In this document: positions 7,296-14,414 of the stretch, in pieces
How the letters are laid out: each line of letters opens with the position of its first letter
How positions within the stretch are numbered: position 1 is the first letter of the stretch
Assembly: GCA_016929795.1 (NCBI GenBank)
Contig: JAFGIA010000221.1
Span: forward strand, 1 to 17,870
Direction: 5' to 3'
Origin: Anaerolineae bacterium
GTDB taxonomy: Bacteria > Chloroflexota > Anaerolineae > JAAYZQ01
Length of the DNA stretch: 17,870 nucleotides
Program-made: the position numbers and the translations under genes
The notes under the pieces: generated by a model
The model's database searches: none
Seen by the model: only the letters and a program-made list of their open reading frames with translations
What the model was told of the DNA's origin: nothing

Positions 7296-8144
7296 ATGGA
7301 GCAGTTGTTCATCGGGCTGGTGTTTCTGGGCGTCGCCGTCGCCGTCCGCCGCAAGGAGGCCCTGGCGTTTCGTTGGCAGCCGGCGCGTGGAACGTGGGCG
7401 GCGGTGGGTGCGGGCACGTTGGCCTTTGCTTTGAGCGCCTCGCTGCTGCTGTTCGAGGCGGGCTCGCTGCCCGCACGCCTGATCCACTATGGTGGCATTT
7501 ATGTCGTGTGCGGCGTGGCGATTCCGTGGGGCTACACGCTGTTGGTGGAGCGGCAGAACCTGGCAGCCCTGGGGCTGCGCCGGGAGCGATGGGCCATCAG
7601 TCTGATCGTGGGCCTCGCGCTCGCCGCCCTCTTCACGCCGCTCCTCATCTTTGAGGGAGATCTGGGCGCTGCCCACCCAGGGCAACCTGGGCGCGCGCTG
7701 GTCGTGCTGACCGGTGCGGGCGGCCTGTTCGAGCTGTTCCTGTATTACGGTTTCATCCACCTGCGCCTCGAAAAGGCGTTCGGCACGCTCCCGGCGATCC
7801 TGCTCACGTCGGCGCTCTACGTCGCGTGGCACACGGGCACGCAGCTTCCCCTGGAGCCAGACCCGCTGTTCGGCGCGGTCAAGCTGCTGGGCGTCGGCCT
7901 GATGTACCAGTCGGTATTCAGCTTGACACGCAACCTGCTGGTGATCTGGCCCTTCTTTCACGCGGTGGGGGTAATGATCGACTTTGCGGTGAACATTGGC
8001 GAGATCGAGATGGCGAGTGCGGCGTTCCCGTGGGCGGCCGGGGCGCTGGCGATGATGGTTGCCACCGGGACGCTGTTGGCGTGGCTCGCCCGGCGGCAAG
8101 CAGGGCAGGGACGAGGGGGAACACTTTCCTACTTGCAACCGTAG
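7296..8144 (+). CDS. CPBP-type (CAAX-like) membrane protein, degenerate active site
   Basis: A 282-residue integral membrane protein with about eight hydrophobic segments. The C-terminal half looks like the CPBP/Abi intramembrane protease domain: motif 1 at residues 145-153 (FELFLYYGF), motif 2 at 175-179 (YVAWH, His179), motif 3 around His222 (FFHAVG). In active members motif 1 is EExxxR; here Glu146 is kept but the second Glu is Leu and the Arg is Tyr151, and motif 3 lacks the usual Asn/Asp four positions on. Protease activity is thus doubtful. Of two adjacent ATGs, the one at 7296 is better placed after GGGAGGT (5-base gap) than 7293. Gene neighbours suggest co-expression with the 49-residue membrane protein. 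Confidence 0.7.
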   Translation: MEQLFIGLVFLGVAVAVRRKEALAFRWQPARGTWAAVGAGTLAFALSASLLLFEAGSLPARLIHYGGIYVVCGVAIPWGYTLLVERQNLAALGLRRERWAISLIVGLALAALFTPLLIFEGDLGAAHPGQPGRALVVLTGAGGLFELFLYYGFIHLRLEKAFGTLPAILLTSALYVAWHTGTQLPLEPDPLFGAVKLLGVGLMYQSVFSLTRNLLVIWPFFHAVGVMIDFAVNIGEIEMASAAFPWAAGALAMMVATGTLLAWLARRQAGQGRGGTLSYLQP

Positions 8145-8214
8145 CGCGCGTTCGGCGTACAGGTGGAAGGGAGTGACAGATCATCTCACCCACCTGAAAA
8201 AGGAGCAACTGTTT

Positions 8215-8847
8215 GTGAAGCCGACAAAGCTGGATAGCCTGTATCCGTTGCAGAAAAAGGACGCCCCTCGCGCCGCCGTCGTGTTGGCCGATGCCTTTCA
8301 ACGCGACCCCGTCTGGAAAGCGGTCCTGAGCGATGGCAAGCCGGAGCAGAGGCGGGCTGCCTTCGAGGCCCCTGTCCGCTACTGTCTGAAGTATGGTGAG
8401 GTGTATGCGCCGTCCCCGGCCCTGGAAGGGGTCGCCGCCTGGCTACCCGGCGCGGTGGCCGACATGACGCCGTGGCGCATGCTGCTCAGCGGCGCCATGT
8501 GGCCTGGAATGAGGATGGGCATGGACGCGGCGAAAAAGATGATGCCGATCTTTCGCCCCATCGAGGCCGACCGGAAGGCGATGATGCGCGGCAAAGAGTT
8601 CATCTACCTCCTGGTCATCGGCGTCGATCCGAGGTTCCAGGGGCAGGGGGTTGGCGGCCGGCTGCTGCGCGCGCTGTTTGAAAAGAGCGAGCGGGATCGG
8701 GTTCCAATCTATCTCGAAACTCAGACCGAGGACAATGTGCGCCTGTACGAGCACCTCGGATTTCACGTCATCAAAGAGGTGGTTCTCCCCGTCGTTCACC
8801 TTCCGATGTGGGAGATGGTCCGCGATGTCAGTCCCTCCGCTCGATGA
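8215..8847 (+). CDS. GNAT-family N-acetyltransferase
   Basis: A 210-residue cytosolic GNAT-fold enzyme that would transfer an acetyl group from acetyl-CoA to an unknown amine. The acetyl-CoA pyrophosphate loop is seen at about residues 140-148 (RFQGQGVGG) after the strand LLVIGVDP; motif B follows with ETQTEDNVRLYEHLGF (168-183), typical of the C-terminal half. The N-terminal half (residues 25-110, with a Met-rich stretch around 100-110) is larger than usual. The GTG at 8215 is chosen because AAGGAG lies 9 bases upstream; an in-frame GTG at 8173 is possible. Its last 20 bases overlap tail-to-tail with the permease gene on the other strand. Confidence 0.88.
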   Translation: MKPTKLDSLYPLQKKDAPRAAVVLADAFQRDPVWKAVLSDGKPEQRRAAFEAPVRYCLKYGEVYAPSPALEGVAAWLPGAVADMTPWRMLLSGAMWPGMRMGMDAAKKMMPIFRPIEADRKAMMRGKEFIYLLVIGVDPRFQGQGVGGRLLRALFEKSERDRVPIYLETQTEDNVRLYEHLGFHVIKEVVLPVVHLPMWEMVRDVSPSAR

Positions 8848-11209
8848 GCGCTACCGGGTCGAGCCTCGATAGCATCCAGGCGGCGGTGGCAGCGCTGGCG
8901 GCAATCACGGCGGCGGGGATCGGCAGGGTGTAGAGCCACGGAGTGAGGTTGAAAAAGTCGAGGCGCAGGCCGAGCGGCGCGTACTGCTGGTAGTGCAGGA
9001 CCGCCAGGACGGCAGCGCATCCCGCCAGCCCGAGCAGCCAGGCGGCGCCGGTGGTGAACAGCGTCTCCCGCGTGACGCGCTGCACCAACTGCCGGCGGCT
9101 TTGACCGAGCGCGTTGAGCACGCCAAACTCGGCGTGGCGCTGCGTCACAAAGAGATAGTTCAGGCCCGCCAGCCCCAGCGCGGCGACCACGGCGATGATG
9201 CTCTCCATCAGCGAGATGGCGAACAGCCCGGTAGTCATCGCTTCGTCGAACCACTCTTGCTGCATCCCGGCGGTGAGCACCATCCGCTGGTCGTCCGCGA
9301 TCTCGTTGTCCAGCCAGTCGTCGAGCGCCGCCTTTTGCCCGGCTTGAGGCACGATGAGGAGCGTCGTTCCGGCGTTCCACAGCGCCGGGTCGCCGTCCAC
9401 GGTTTCCCTTGACGTAAAACTAAGCCACACGTCCTCGGCCGGGTCCTGTGGCCGCCGAAAAATGCCCGATACGACCAGCGGCACAGGCAACGCCGGCGCG
9501 TCGGAATAGATCGCGCGAGCCGGATCGCCGATTACGTCGCCCACGCGCAGGTCGCGGTTTTTCGAGGCGGTCCACGGGATCACGATCTCGTGGCTACCTG
9601 GCCGCGGCAAATGTCCTTCCGCCAATTCCAACCCGTAAAGCTGCACCAGGTAGGCCAGGTCATCCGCCGTCACCCCGTACGTCTCGAGGGGCGAGTCGTC
9701 GCGGATCAGCGGCACGACGAGCGCCAGCGGCGTGATGGTGGTGGCTGGCACGACGCGCTCCACCGCCGGGTGGGCGGCGATGCGCGCGGCTTCCTCTTCC
9801 GCCGGCACACCGAACAGCGACACGTGGCTCACCCGCCGCAGGGCGTTCATCGCCGGCTGCCCGCCGTCCATCACCGAGTCAAAGACGAACACGATCAGCG
9901 CCGTGCCGACGATCATCAGCGCCATGGCGGCGATGAGCGTGGCGGCGCGGCCCGTGTGGCGCCGGTAGAAGGTCGTCACCGACAGCGGGCGGGGCAGCCG
10001 CTTGGTGAGTGCGCGCTGCGTGCGTCCGGCGCCCGCCTTTTCCAGGCTCAGCTCTCCCCGTTCGACGATCGCTACGGCATCCAACCGCCCGAGGGCGCGC
10101 AGCGCGGTCAAGAGGGTGAATCCGATCACCGCGATCGGGACCGGCGTCGTGATCAGCAGCGCAGGCACCAGAAACGGCTCGAAGGGGAACCCTTTCGGAG
10201 CATAGACCGCGTTGCTCACGACAGCCATGCCCCCCAGCGCCGCGGCAATGCCCACAGCCCAGCCGGCAACCGTCAGCCCCGCAGTTTCCAGCGTCAGGCG
10301 GCGCGCCAGCCAGCCCCTGCTCCGCCCCACGGCGTGCAGCGTGCCGAACTCGGGCAAGCGGCGCATGAACGCGAGCTGGTTGATTGCGCCGACGACGAGC
10401 GTGACCGCGACCGTCACCAGCAATATGCCGGGTACAAAGAGCGCCATCAGCGTCGCCCGGCCCTCGGCGATCGTTTCCTTGAGGAGCTTGTCCGTATGCA
10501 CCTCGACGCCGGGCCGCGCCAGCGCCTGCAAATAGTCGTCCACTGTCTCCTCGTGACCCTGATGGGTGATGACCAGCAACCCGTCGCGCGCGGTGTCGAG
10601 ATAGCTTGCATGTCCGTCGAGGTATTCATAAGACACGATGCCCAGCCGGACGTCGCCGGACAGGATGCCCACTACCTCCATCGGCTCGGCGATGTTGGTG
10701 AACCGTGCAAAAAAGTCATTGCCGTCGTCCGCGGTTCGGTCGAACGTGTCGCCGATCTCGAGCTCGAGTCCCGCCGCGATCTCGCGCGACAGCGCCACGC
10801 CGTGGCTGCCCGGCCGCGGCAGCTCGCCGTCGACCAGCGACACGCCGCTCCGCGCGAGCACTGTCCCGGCATCCGCTTCGTGCAGGCCAAACAGGCGAAA
10901 GTAAAAGCCGAGTCCGCCCAGATTGGGCACGGCGACTTCGACATTCTTTTGCGGCAGCACGTGCGCCACGCCGGGGCGCACGCGGATCTCGTCTGCAACG
11001 GTGGGATCGAGTGCGCTTCCCGCTGCCGCCTGCACCACGCTGAACTTGCTCAGGTAGCGGCTAACCGTGTAATCGGGTGTGACAAACGATTCCTGGAACA
11101 GCCCGAGCAGCATATAGACGCCCATCACCGCCAGGGCGATGAGCCCGGCGAGCAGCAGCGCCTGCCGCTTGTGGCGGCGATAGTAGGTCAAAGGGGATAA
11201 CGGATTCAT
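8828..11209 (-). CDS. ABC transporter permease, two-module FtsX-like (MacB type)
   Basis: A 793-residue inner-membrane permease built of two homologous halves. Each half has one N-terminal membrane helix (about 16-38 and 423-446), a large extracytoplasmic domain (about 40-245 and 450-660) and three C-terminal helices of the FtsX domain (about 254-275, 307-331 and 346-370; 664-688, 717-739 and 761-780). The paired signatures EFGTLHAVGRSRGWLARRL (287-305) and EFGVLNALGQSRRQLVQRV (694-712) show the duplication, as do the YYRRH and FYRRH boxes at each start. It belongs with LolE/MacB-type transporters that move lipoproteins, peptides or drugs. It pairs with the ATPase two genes upstream. Its ATG overlaps the flavodoxin stop by 4 bases. 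Confidence 0.92.
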   Translation of the reverse strand: MNPLSPLTYYRRHKRQALLLAGLIALAVMGVYMLLGLFQESFVTPDYTVSRYLSKFSVVQAAAGSALDPTVADEIRVRPGVAHVLPQKNVEVAVPNLGGLGFYFRLFGLHEADAGTVLARSGVSLVDGELPRPGSHGVALSREIAAGLELEIGDTFDRTADDGNDFFARFTNIAEPMEVVGILSGDVRLGIVSYEYLDGHASYLDTARDGLLVITHQGHEETVDDYLQALARPGVEVHTDKLLKETIAEGRATLMALFVPGILLVTVAVTLVVGAINQLAFMRRLPEFGTLHAVGRSRGWLARRLTLETAGLTVAGWAVGIAAALGGMAVVSNAVYAPKGFPFEPFLVPALLITTPVPIAVIGFTLLTALRALGRLDAVAIVERGELSLEKAGAGRTQRALTKRLPRPLSVTTFYRRHTGRAATLIAAMALMIVGTALIVFVFDSVMDGGQPAMNALRRVSHVSLFGVPAEEEAARIAAHPAVERVVPATTITPLALVVPLIRDDSPLETYGVTADDLAYLVQLYGLELAEGHLPRPGSHEIVIPWTASKNRDLRVGDVIGDPARAIYSDAPALPVPLVVSGIFRRPQDPAEDVWLSFTSRETVDGDPALWNAGTTLLIVPQAGQKAALDDWLDNEIADDQRMVLTAGMQQEWFDEAMTTGLFAISLMESIIAVVAALGLAGLNYLFVTQRHAEFGVLNALGQSRRQLVQRVTRETLFTTGAAWLLGLAGCAAVLAVLHYQQYAPLGLRLDFFNLTPWLYTLPIPAAVIAASAATAAWMLSRLDPVALIERRD

Positions 11210-11643
11210 CGCTTCAAAAGTCCTTTCGCCCAGCGGGCGGCGCGCTCCAGCTCACCGTCCTTCAGCGGGCCCTTGATGCCCTCGACGACAAAGCCTTCCG
11301 GCGGTGCGATGAGCTTGCCGCCACTCGCTTCCAGCTTTTGGGCGATTCTGGGCGCTGCGTAACCAAAGGGCAAGATCCGGTTCCAGATCGTCGCGGTTCG
11401 GGTATCGAACGCCGCCACGTTGCCCCCTTCCAACCCCGGCAGCGCGTCGAGCAGTGCCTTGAGCGGCTCGGTGTACCAGCCTCCGTGTGTCGGCGAGCCG
11501 ACGATCAGGAGATCGAGCCCGGCGAGGTCGACGGGTCCCACCTTGCCGACGTGCTCCACTCGTGCGCCGCTGGCCTCGCCGATGGCGAACGCGATTTTTT
11601 CCGTGTGCCCATGTTGCGAGTCGTAGACGATCAAGGTCTTCAT
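11206..11643 (-). CDS. Flavodoxin
   Basis: A 145-residue flavodoxin-fold protein, cytosolic, predicted to bind FMN. The phosphate-binding loop is at residues 9-14 (SQHGHT), followed by the helix EKIAFAIGEA; the second flavin-contact region is GSPTHGGWYTEPLK (about 49-62). Length is standard for short-chain flavodoxins. The gene lies between the ATPase gene and the permease gene of one ABC transporter and overlaps both by 4 bases, which is not the usual arrangement. A redox or reductant-supply role linked to the transported substrate is possible but is only inferred. It is shorter than and distinct from the flavodoxin at the left end. Confidence 0.88.
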   Translation of the reverse strand: MKTLIVYDSQHGHTEKIAFAIGEASGARVEHVGKVGPVDLAGLDLLIVGSPTHGGWYTEPLKALLDALPGLEGGNVAAFDTRTATIWNRILPFGYAAPRIAQKLEASGGKLIAPPEGFVVEGIKGPLKDGELERAARWAKGLLKR

Positions 11644-12371
11644 TGCACCATCGCTCCTTCAAACAGTGGCGAGATCTCGGCCGGAGCCGGGCCTGCCGCC
11701 GCCCGCGCCACCCGGTCCTGCACCGCGGCGATGCGCCCGTCGCGGATCGTCAGTACCAGGTCGGCCTCTGCCAGGATCTCGGGGTTGTGGGTGACCGCGA
11801 TCAGGCTGCCCTGGTCGCGGTAGCTGCGCAGCAAGGTCATCACCTGCAGGCCCGTGTGCCGGTCGAGCAGGCCCGTCGGCTCGTCGGCAAAGATAAAGCG
11901 TGGGCGGTGGATCATGGCGCGGGCGATCGCCACCCGCTGCCGCTCGCCGCCCGACAGTTCGTAGGGAAAGCGGTGTGCCTTCTCACCCAACCCCAGGTCG
12001 GCCAGCAGCGCCCGCGCCTGGTCCGCGTGCGCCCTGTCCTGCACCGGCGCGGCGACCATCACGTTCTCCAGTGCGGTGAGATAGTTGATCAAAAAGTGCT
12101 GCTGGAACACGAACCCGAACTCGTGCCGGCGCAGCGCCACCCGCTCCTTCTCCGGCATCCTGCCAAACGCCCGGTCGTCGAGGTACACCTCGCCTGCCGT
12201 CGGCTTGCGCAGCCCGCACAGCAGGTAGAGGAGCGAGCTCTTCCCCGAGCCAGACGGCCCCAGGATGCCGACGAACTGGTGATCCTCGATGGCGACAGAC
12301 ACATCGTCCACGACGTTGCGCACCCTGTCGCCATCCTGATACGCGAGCACGAGATCTTCTCCCTGGAGCAT
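11640..12371 (-). CDS. ABC transporter ATPase subunit (MacB/LolD type)
   Basis: A 243-residue cytosolic ATPase that would energise the permease encoded downstream. Walker A is GPSGSGKS at 38-45, Q-loop Gln90/91, signature LSGGERQ at 139-145, Walker B FIFADE at 159-164, D-loop GLLD at 167-170 and switch His195. It is a complete, probably active domain. The subfamily is the LolD/MacB exporter type, as shown by the DEPTGLLD motif and the partner permease. AGGAGGG sits 4 bases before the ATG. A C-terminal extension of about 25 residues ([12 protein letters not shown]...) is rich in Ala and Pro. It is the first gene of a three-gene operon; its stop overlaps the flavodoxin start. Confidence 0.93.
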   Translation of the reverse strand: MLQGEDLVLAYQDGDRVRNVVDDVSVAIEDHQFVGILGPSGSGKSSLLYLLCGLRKPTAGEVYLDDRAFGRMPEKERVALRRHEFGFVFQQHFLINYLTALENVMVAAPVQDRAHADQARALLADLGLGEKAHRFPYELSGGERQRVAIARAMIHRPRFIFADEPTGLLDRHTGLQVMTLLRSYRDQGSLIAVTHNPEILAEADLVLTIRDGRIAAVQDRVARAAAGPAPAEISPLFEGAMVQ

Positions 12372-12375
12372 TCAT

Positions 12376-12382
12376 CCCTCCT
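12376..12382 (-). promoter_or_regulatory. Shine-Dalgarno site of the ABC operon
   Basis: AGGAGGG on the minus strand, four bases before the ATPase ATG, is close to ideal and fixes the start. I see no strong -35/-10 pair for this operon further upstream; it may need activation. Confidence 0.7.
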
Positions 12383-12457
12383 GACGTTGTAATCGCTCTG
12401 ACAACCATACTGTATCACAAAACGCGGTTCATTTCCATAGGCGGCTGTCATTCCCGA

Positions 12458-12475
12458 CCGTGACAACTGTCACGG
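12458..12475. promoter_or_regulatory. 18-bp perfect palindrome, candidate operator
   Basis: CCGTGACA-AC-TGTCACGG has 8-bp arms around a 2-base centre. It lies between the ABC operon and the response regulator gene, about 85 bases upstream of the ATPase start. Size and symmetry fit a dimeric regulator; the adjacent NarL/LuxR protein is one candidate binder. TGTCA and TGACA half-sites recur at 12446 and near 12391. Confidence 0.6.
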
Positions 12476-12480
12476 ATCGT

Positions 12481-12535
12481 GGATATTGGATATTGGGTAT
12501 TAGCTATTGGGCTGCCACCAATATCTAATACCCAA
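12481..12535. repeat. Degenerate heptamer repeat running into a long inverted repeat
   Basis: Four degenerate 7-base units (GGATATT, GGATATT, GGGTATT, AGCTATT) occupy 12481-12508. Bases 12493-12510 pair with 12518-12535: an 11-bp perfect arm (TTGGGTATTAG/CTAATACCCAA), one C/T mismatch, then 6 more pairs, around the loop GCTGCCA. It ends 2 bases before the -35 box of the response regulator gene. It may be a small dispersed repeat element; no mobility genes are present. Confidence 0.7.
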
Positions 12536-12537
12536 CA

Positions 12538-12566
12538 TTGACTTTTCCCCCCACCCGGGGTACAAT
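12538..12566 (+). promoter_or_regulatory. Sigma70-type promoter of the response regulator gene
   Basis: TTGACT (12538-12543) and TACAAT (12561-12566) each match the consensus at five of six positions, with a 17-base spacer. Transcription would begin near 12573, which rules out the ATG at 12565 as a start and supports the GTG at 12595. Confidence 0.75.
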
Positions 12567-12594
12567 GCTGCACGGAGAGAAAGGACACCCAATC

Positions 12595-13221
12595 GTGATC
12601 CGTGTTGCCGTTGTCGACGACCATCCACACGTGGCGATCGCGCTGCGCGCGCTGTTGGACCGGACGGCGGACATCCGCCTGGTGGCCGAGGCGCGGCGGG
12701 GGAGCGAGGTGTTTGCGTTGGTGCAGCGCGAGCGCCCGCACGTGCTGCTGCTCGACCTATTGATCGAGCCCGAGTTCGATGCGTTGAGCGCTGTGCGCGC
12801 GCTGCGGACGCAGCACCCCGACCTGCGCATCTGCCTGCTGAGCGCGCACATCGAGCCGGCGTACGTTCGTGACCTATTGGCAGCGGGCGTGTGCGGCTAC
12901 ATCCTGAAGGACGACGACTATGTGTCGTGCATCGAGCAGATCGTGCGCGACCTGGCGGCGGGGCGGCGCTACCTCAGTCCCCAGGCGTACGAGGCGCTAG
13001 CAGAGGCGGCGCAGCAGGCAGGGGACAGGGAGCTGCTCACCGAGCGCGAGCGCGACGTGCTGCGCCTGGCGCAGCGCGGCCTGCCCAATCCACAGATCGC
13101 GCAGGCGCTGCACCTGTCGGCGGGCACCGTGCGCAACCACCTGAGCGCGATCTATCAGAAGCTGGGGGTGCACAGCCGCTACGAGGCACTGGCGATTGCC
13201 GAGGAGCGGAATCTGTTATAG
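12595..13221 (+). CDS. NarL/LuxR-family response regulator
   Basis: A 208-residue two-domain cytosolic regulator. The receiver domain (about 1-120) has acidic Asp8 and Asp9 (VVDDH), the phosphoacceptor Asp54 (HVLLLDLL), Ser at about 89 and Lys at about 110 (YILKDDD). The C-terminal LuxR/GerE helix-turn-helix (about 140-208) begins with LTERERDVLRLAQRG and includes the recognition-helix region HLSAGTVRNHLSAIYQKLGV. All key receiver residues are present, so it should be phosphorylated, yet no histidine kinase gene lies in the window. The GTG start, with AAGGA 9 bases upstream, is preferred over in-frame upstream starts because the promoter covers those. It is divergent from the ABC operon and could regulate it. 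Confidence 0.9.
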   Translation: MIRVAVVDDHPHVAIALRALLDRTADIRLVAEARRGSEVFALVQRERPHVLLLDLLIEPEFDALSAVRALRTQHPDLRICLLSAHIEPAYVRDLLAAGVCGYILKDDDYVSCIEQIVRDLAAGRRYLSPQAYEALAEAAQQAGDRELLTERERDVLRLAQRGLPNPQIAQALHLSAGTVRNHLSAIYQKLGVHSRYEALAIAEERNLL

Positions 13222-13272
13222 TGCCCGGCGTGGACCACGGTGTGCGAGGGAATGAAGCGATTTTCTCTCGAT

Positions 13273-13380
13273 CTATTGAGACTTGAGCCATCGCAAAAGA
13301 CCCTTCCTTATCCAAGTCAATGCCAGTATCACGAGTGCAACACACGCTGCGCCGAACGTCAAATTGGTTCGGTTTGCATC
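13273..13380 (-). pseudogene. Possible remnant of a membrane protein C-terminus
   Basis: A 35-codon open stretch on the minus strand has no ATG but encodes a hydrophobic segment (TFGAACVALVILALTWI) followed by a basic end (RKGLLRWLKSQ), the look of a real membrane-protein C-terminus. In another frame just upstream (about 13404-13472) another hydrophobic stretch (ILLWYVTYLPLPVGALAA) is seen. Together they suggest a decayed, frameshifted membrane gene. The whole 13222-13483 interval otherwise holds no gene or clear terminator. Chance is possible. Confidence 0.3.
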
Positions 13381-13483
13381 TCAAAGGGACGCTTGATTGT
13401 GCTCGACCTAGGCGTTACCTGTCGCCGCCAGTGCCCCGACCGGCAGAGGCAAGTATGTAACGTACCACAAGAGTATGACCTAT

Positions 13484-14383
13484 TCACTCCGCGTTCCGGT
13501 CAAGGAACGCCAAGACCGTCGCGGCCAAGGTTTCGCCCTTGTCCTCCTGCAGAAAATGCCCACCGCCCTGAATAGTGGTATGGCGCTGACCTTTCGCGCC
13601 GGGAACTAGCCTTTGAAAGACTCTGTCTCCACCACGAGTGATTGGATCGCCGTCACTGAAGGCAGTCAGGAAGGGTTTGTCCCATCTCTTCAGCACTTCC
13701 CAGGCGTCTCGATTGGCCTGGGAAGCTGGATCGTCGGGTGTGGTTGGCACCAACGAGGGAAAGGTGCGCGCGCCTGCTTTGTACGCAGCGCCTGGAAAAG
13801 GCGCATCATAAGCGGCCAGCACTTCTTTGCTCAGTTTGGTTGCTGTTCCCATTTGCAGGATGCGGCCGACAGGGAGAATGGGGGAAAACTTGGAAAACGC
13901 CTGCCAGATCTTGAAAGCCTTTGGTAGGTCCCCATCGCCGGTTGGCAACCCACCATTCGCCAAGACAACCCGGCCGAACAAGCCTTGATGCGCAGCCACC
14001 AGGCGAAGGCCGATCAACGAGCCCCAATCCTGGCAGACCAGCGTGATATTGCTCAGGGCCATCTCTTGCAGCCATTCAGACATCCAATCGACATGGTTTT
14101 GATAGGAATAGTCCCGGCGCGAAGCCGGTTTGTCCGACTTGCCAAAGCCAATCAAGTCTGGCGTAACTGCCCGGAAACCAGCCTGCGTGAATATCGGAAT
14201 CATCTTGCGATACAGGTAGGACCAGCTCGGCTCTCCATGCAGCATCAGAATAGGATCCCTCGTTCTCGGACCCTCATCTACATAGTGAAGGCGCAAGCCA
14301 TTGGTGAGTTCAAAGTAATTCGCTGAGAAGGGATAATCCGGCAAGCTCTCGAAACGGGCTTCATCTGTTCTTAGAATTCTCAT
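13484..14383 (-). CDS. Haloalkane dehalogenase (subfamily I-like)
   Basis: A 299-residue alpha/beta hydrolase that would cleave carbon-halogen bonds by an Asp nucleophile, releasing an alcohol and halide. Residues: HGEPSW at 49-54 with Glu51, nucleophile Asp119 followed by Trp120 in CQDWGS, a possible second halide-binding Trp160 in the cap, catalytic acid Asp246 in SDGDPITRGG, and His276 in GGGHFLQED. Motifs and order match DhlA-type enzymes (HGEP, QDWG). The ATG at 14383 is chosen over an upstream in-frame start because the protein then begins MRILRTDEARFESLPDYPF, the standard family N-terminus, and GAGGA sits 5 bases upstream. It is the last gene of a four-gene minus-strand unit, 31 bp after the previous one. 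Confidence 0.88.
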   Translation of the reverse strand: MRILRTDEARFESLPDYPFSANYFELTNGLRLHYVDEGPRTRDPILMLHGEPSWSYLYRKMIPIFTQAGFRAVTPDLIGFGKSDKPASRRDYSYQNHVDWMSEWLQEMALSNITLVCQDWGSLIGLRLVAAHQGLFGRVVLANGGLPTGDGDLPKAFKIWQAFSKFSPILPVGRILQMGTATKLSKEVLAAYDAPFPGAAYKAGARTFPSLVPTTPDDPASQANRDAWEVLKRWDKPFLTAFSDGDPITRGGDRVFQRLVPGAKGQRHTTIQGGGHFLQEDKGETLAATVLAFLDRNAE

Positions 14384-14414
14384 GGCTTCCTCTTGGCAAT
14401 CCAGTTTTCCGGGC

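Noticed and set aside
9590..11200. 536-codon open frame on the + strand
   Set aside because: Lies opposite the permease gene; its translation is low-complexity (Arg, Gln, His rich) with no family motifs, a common effect of high-GC codon bias.
12481..12535. Repeat block as a CRISPR array
   Set aside because: Units are only 7 bases, degenerate and without spacers; no cas genes are nearby.
12565..12594. ATG at 12565 as the response regulator start
   Set aside because: It overlaps the TACAAT -10 box and lies before the predicted transcription start; the GTG at 12595 has a better ribosome binding site and gives the standard receiver N-terminus.
13240..13575. 111-codon open frame on the + strand after the response regulator
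   Set aside because: No ribosome binding site, no domain, and it runs into the antisense of the dehalogenase gene.
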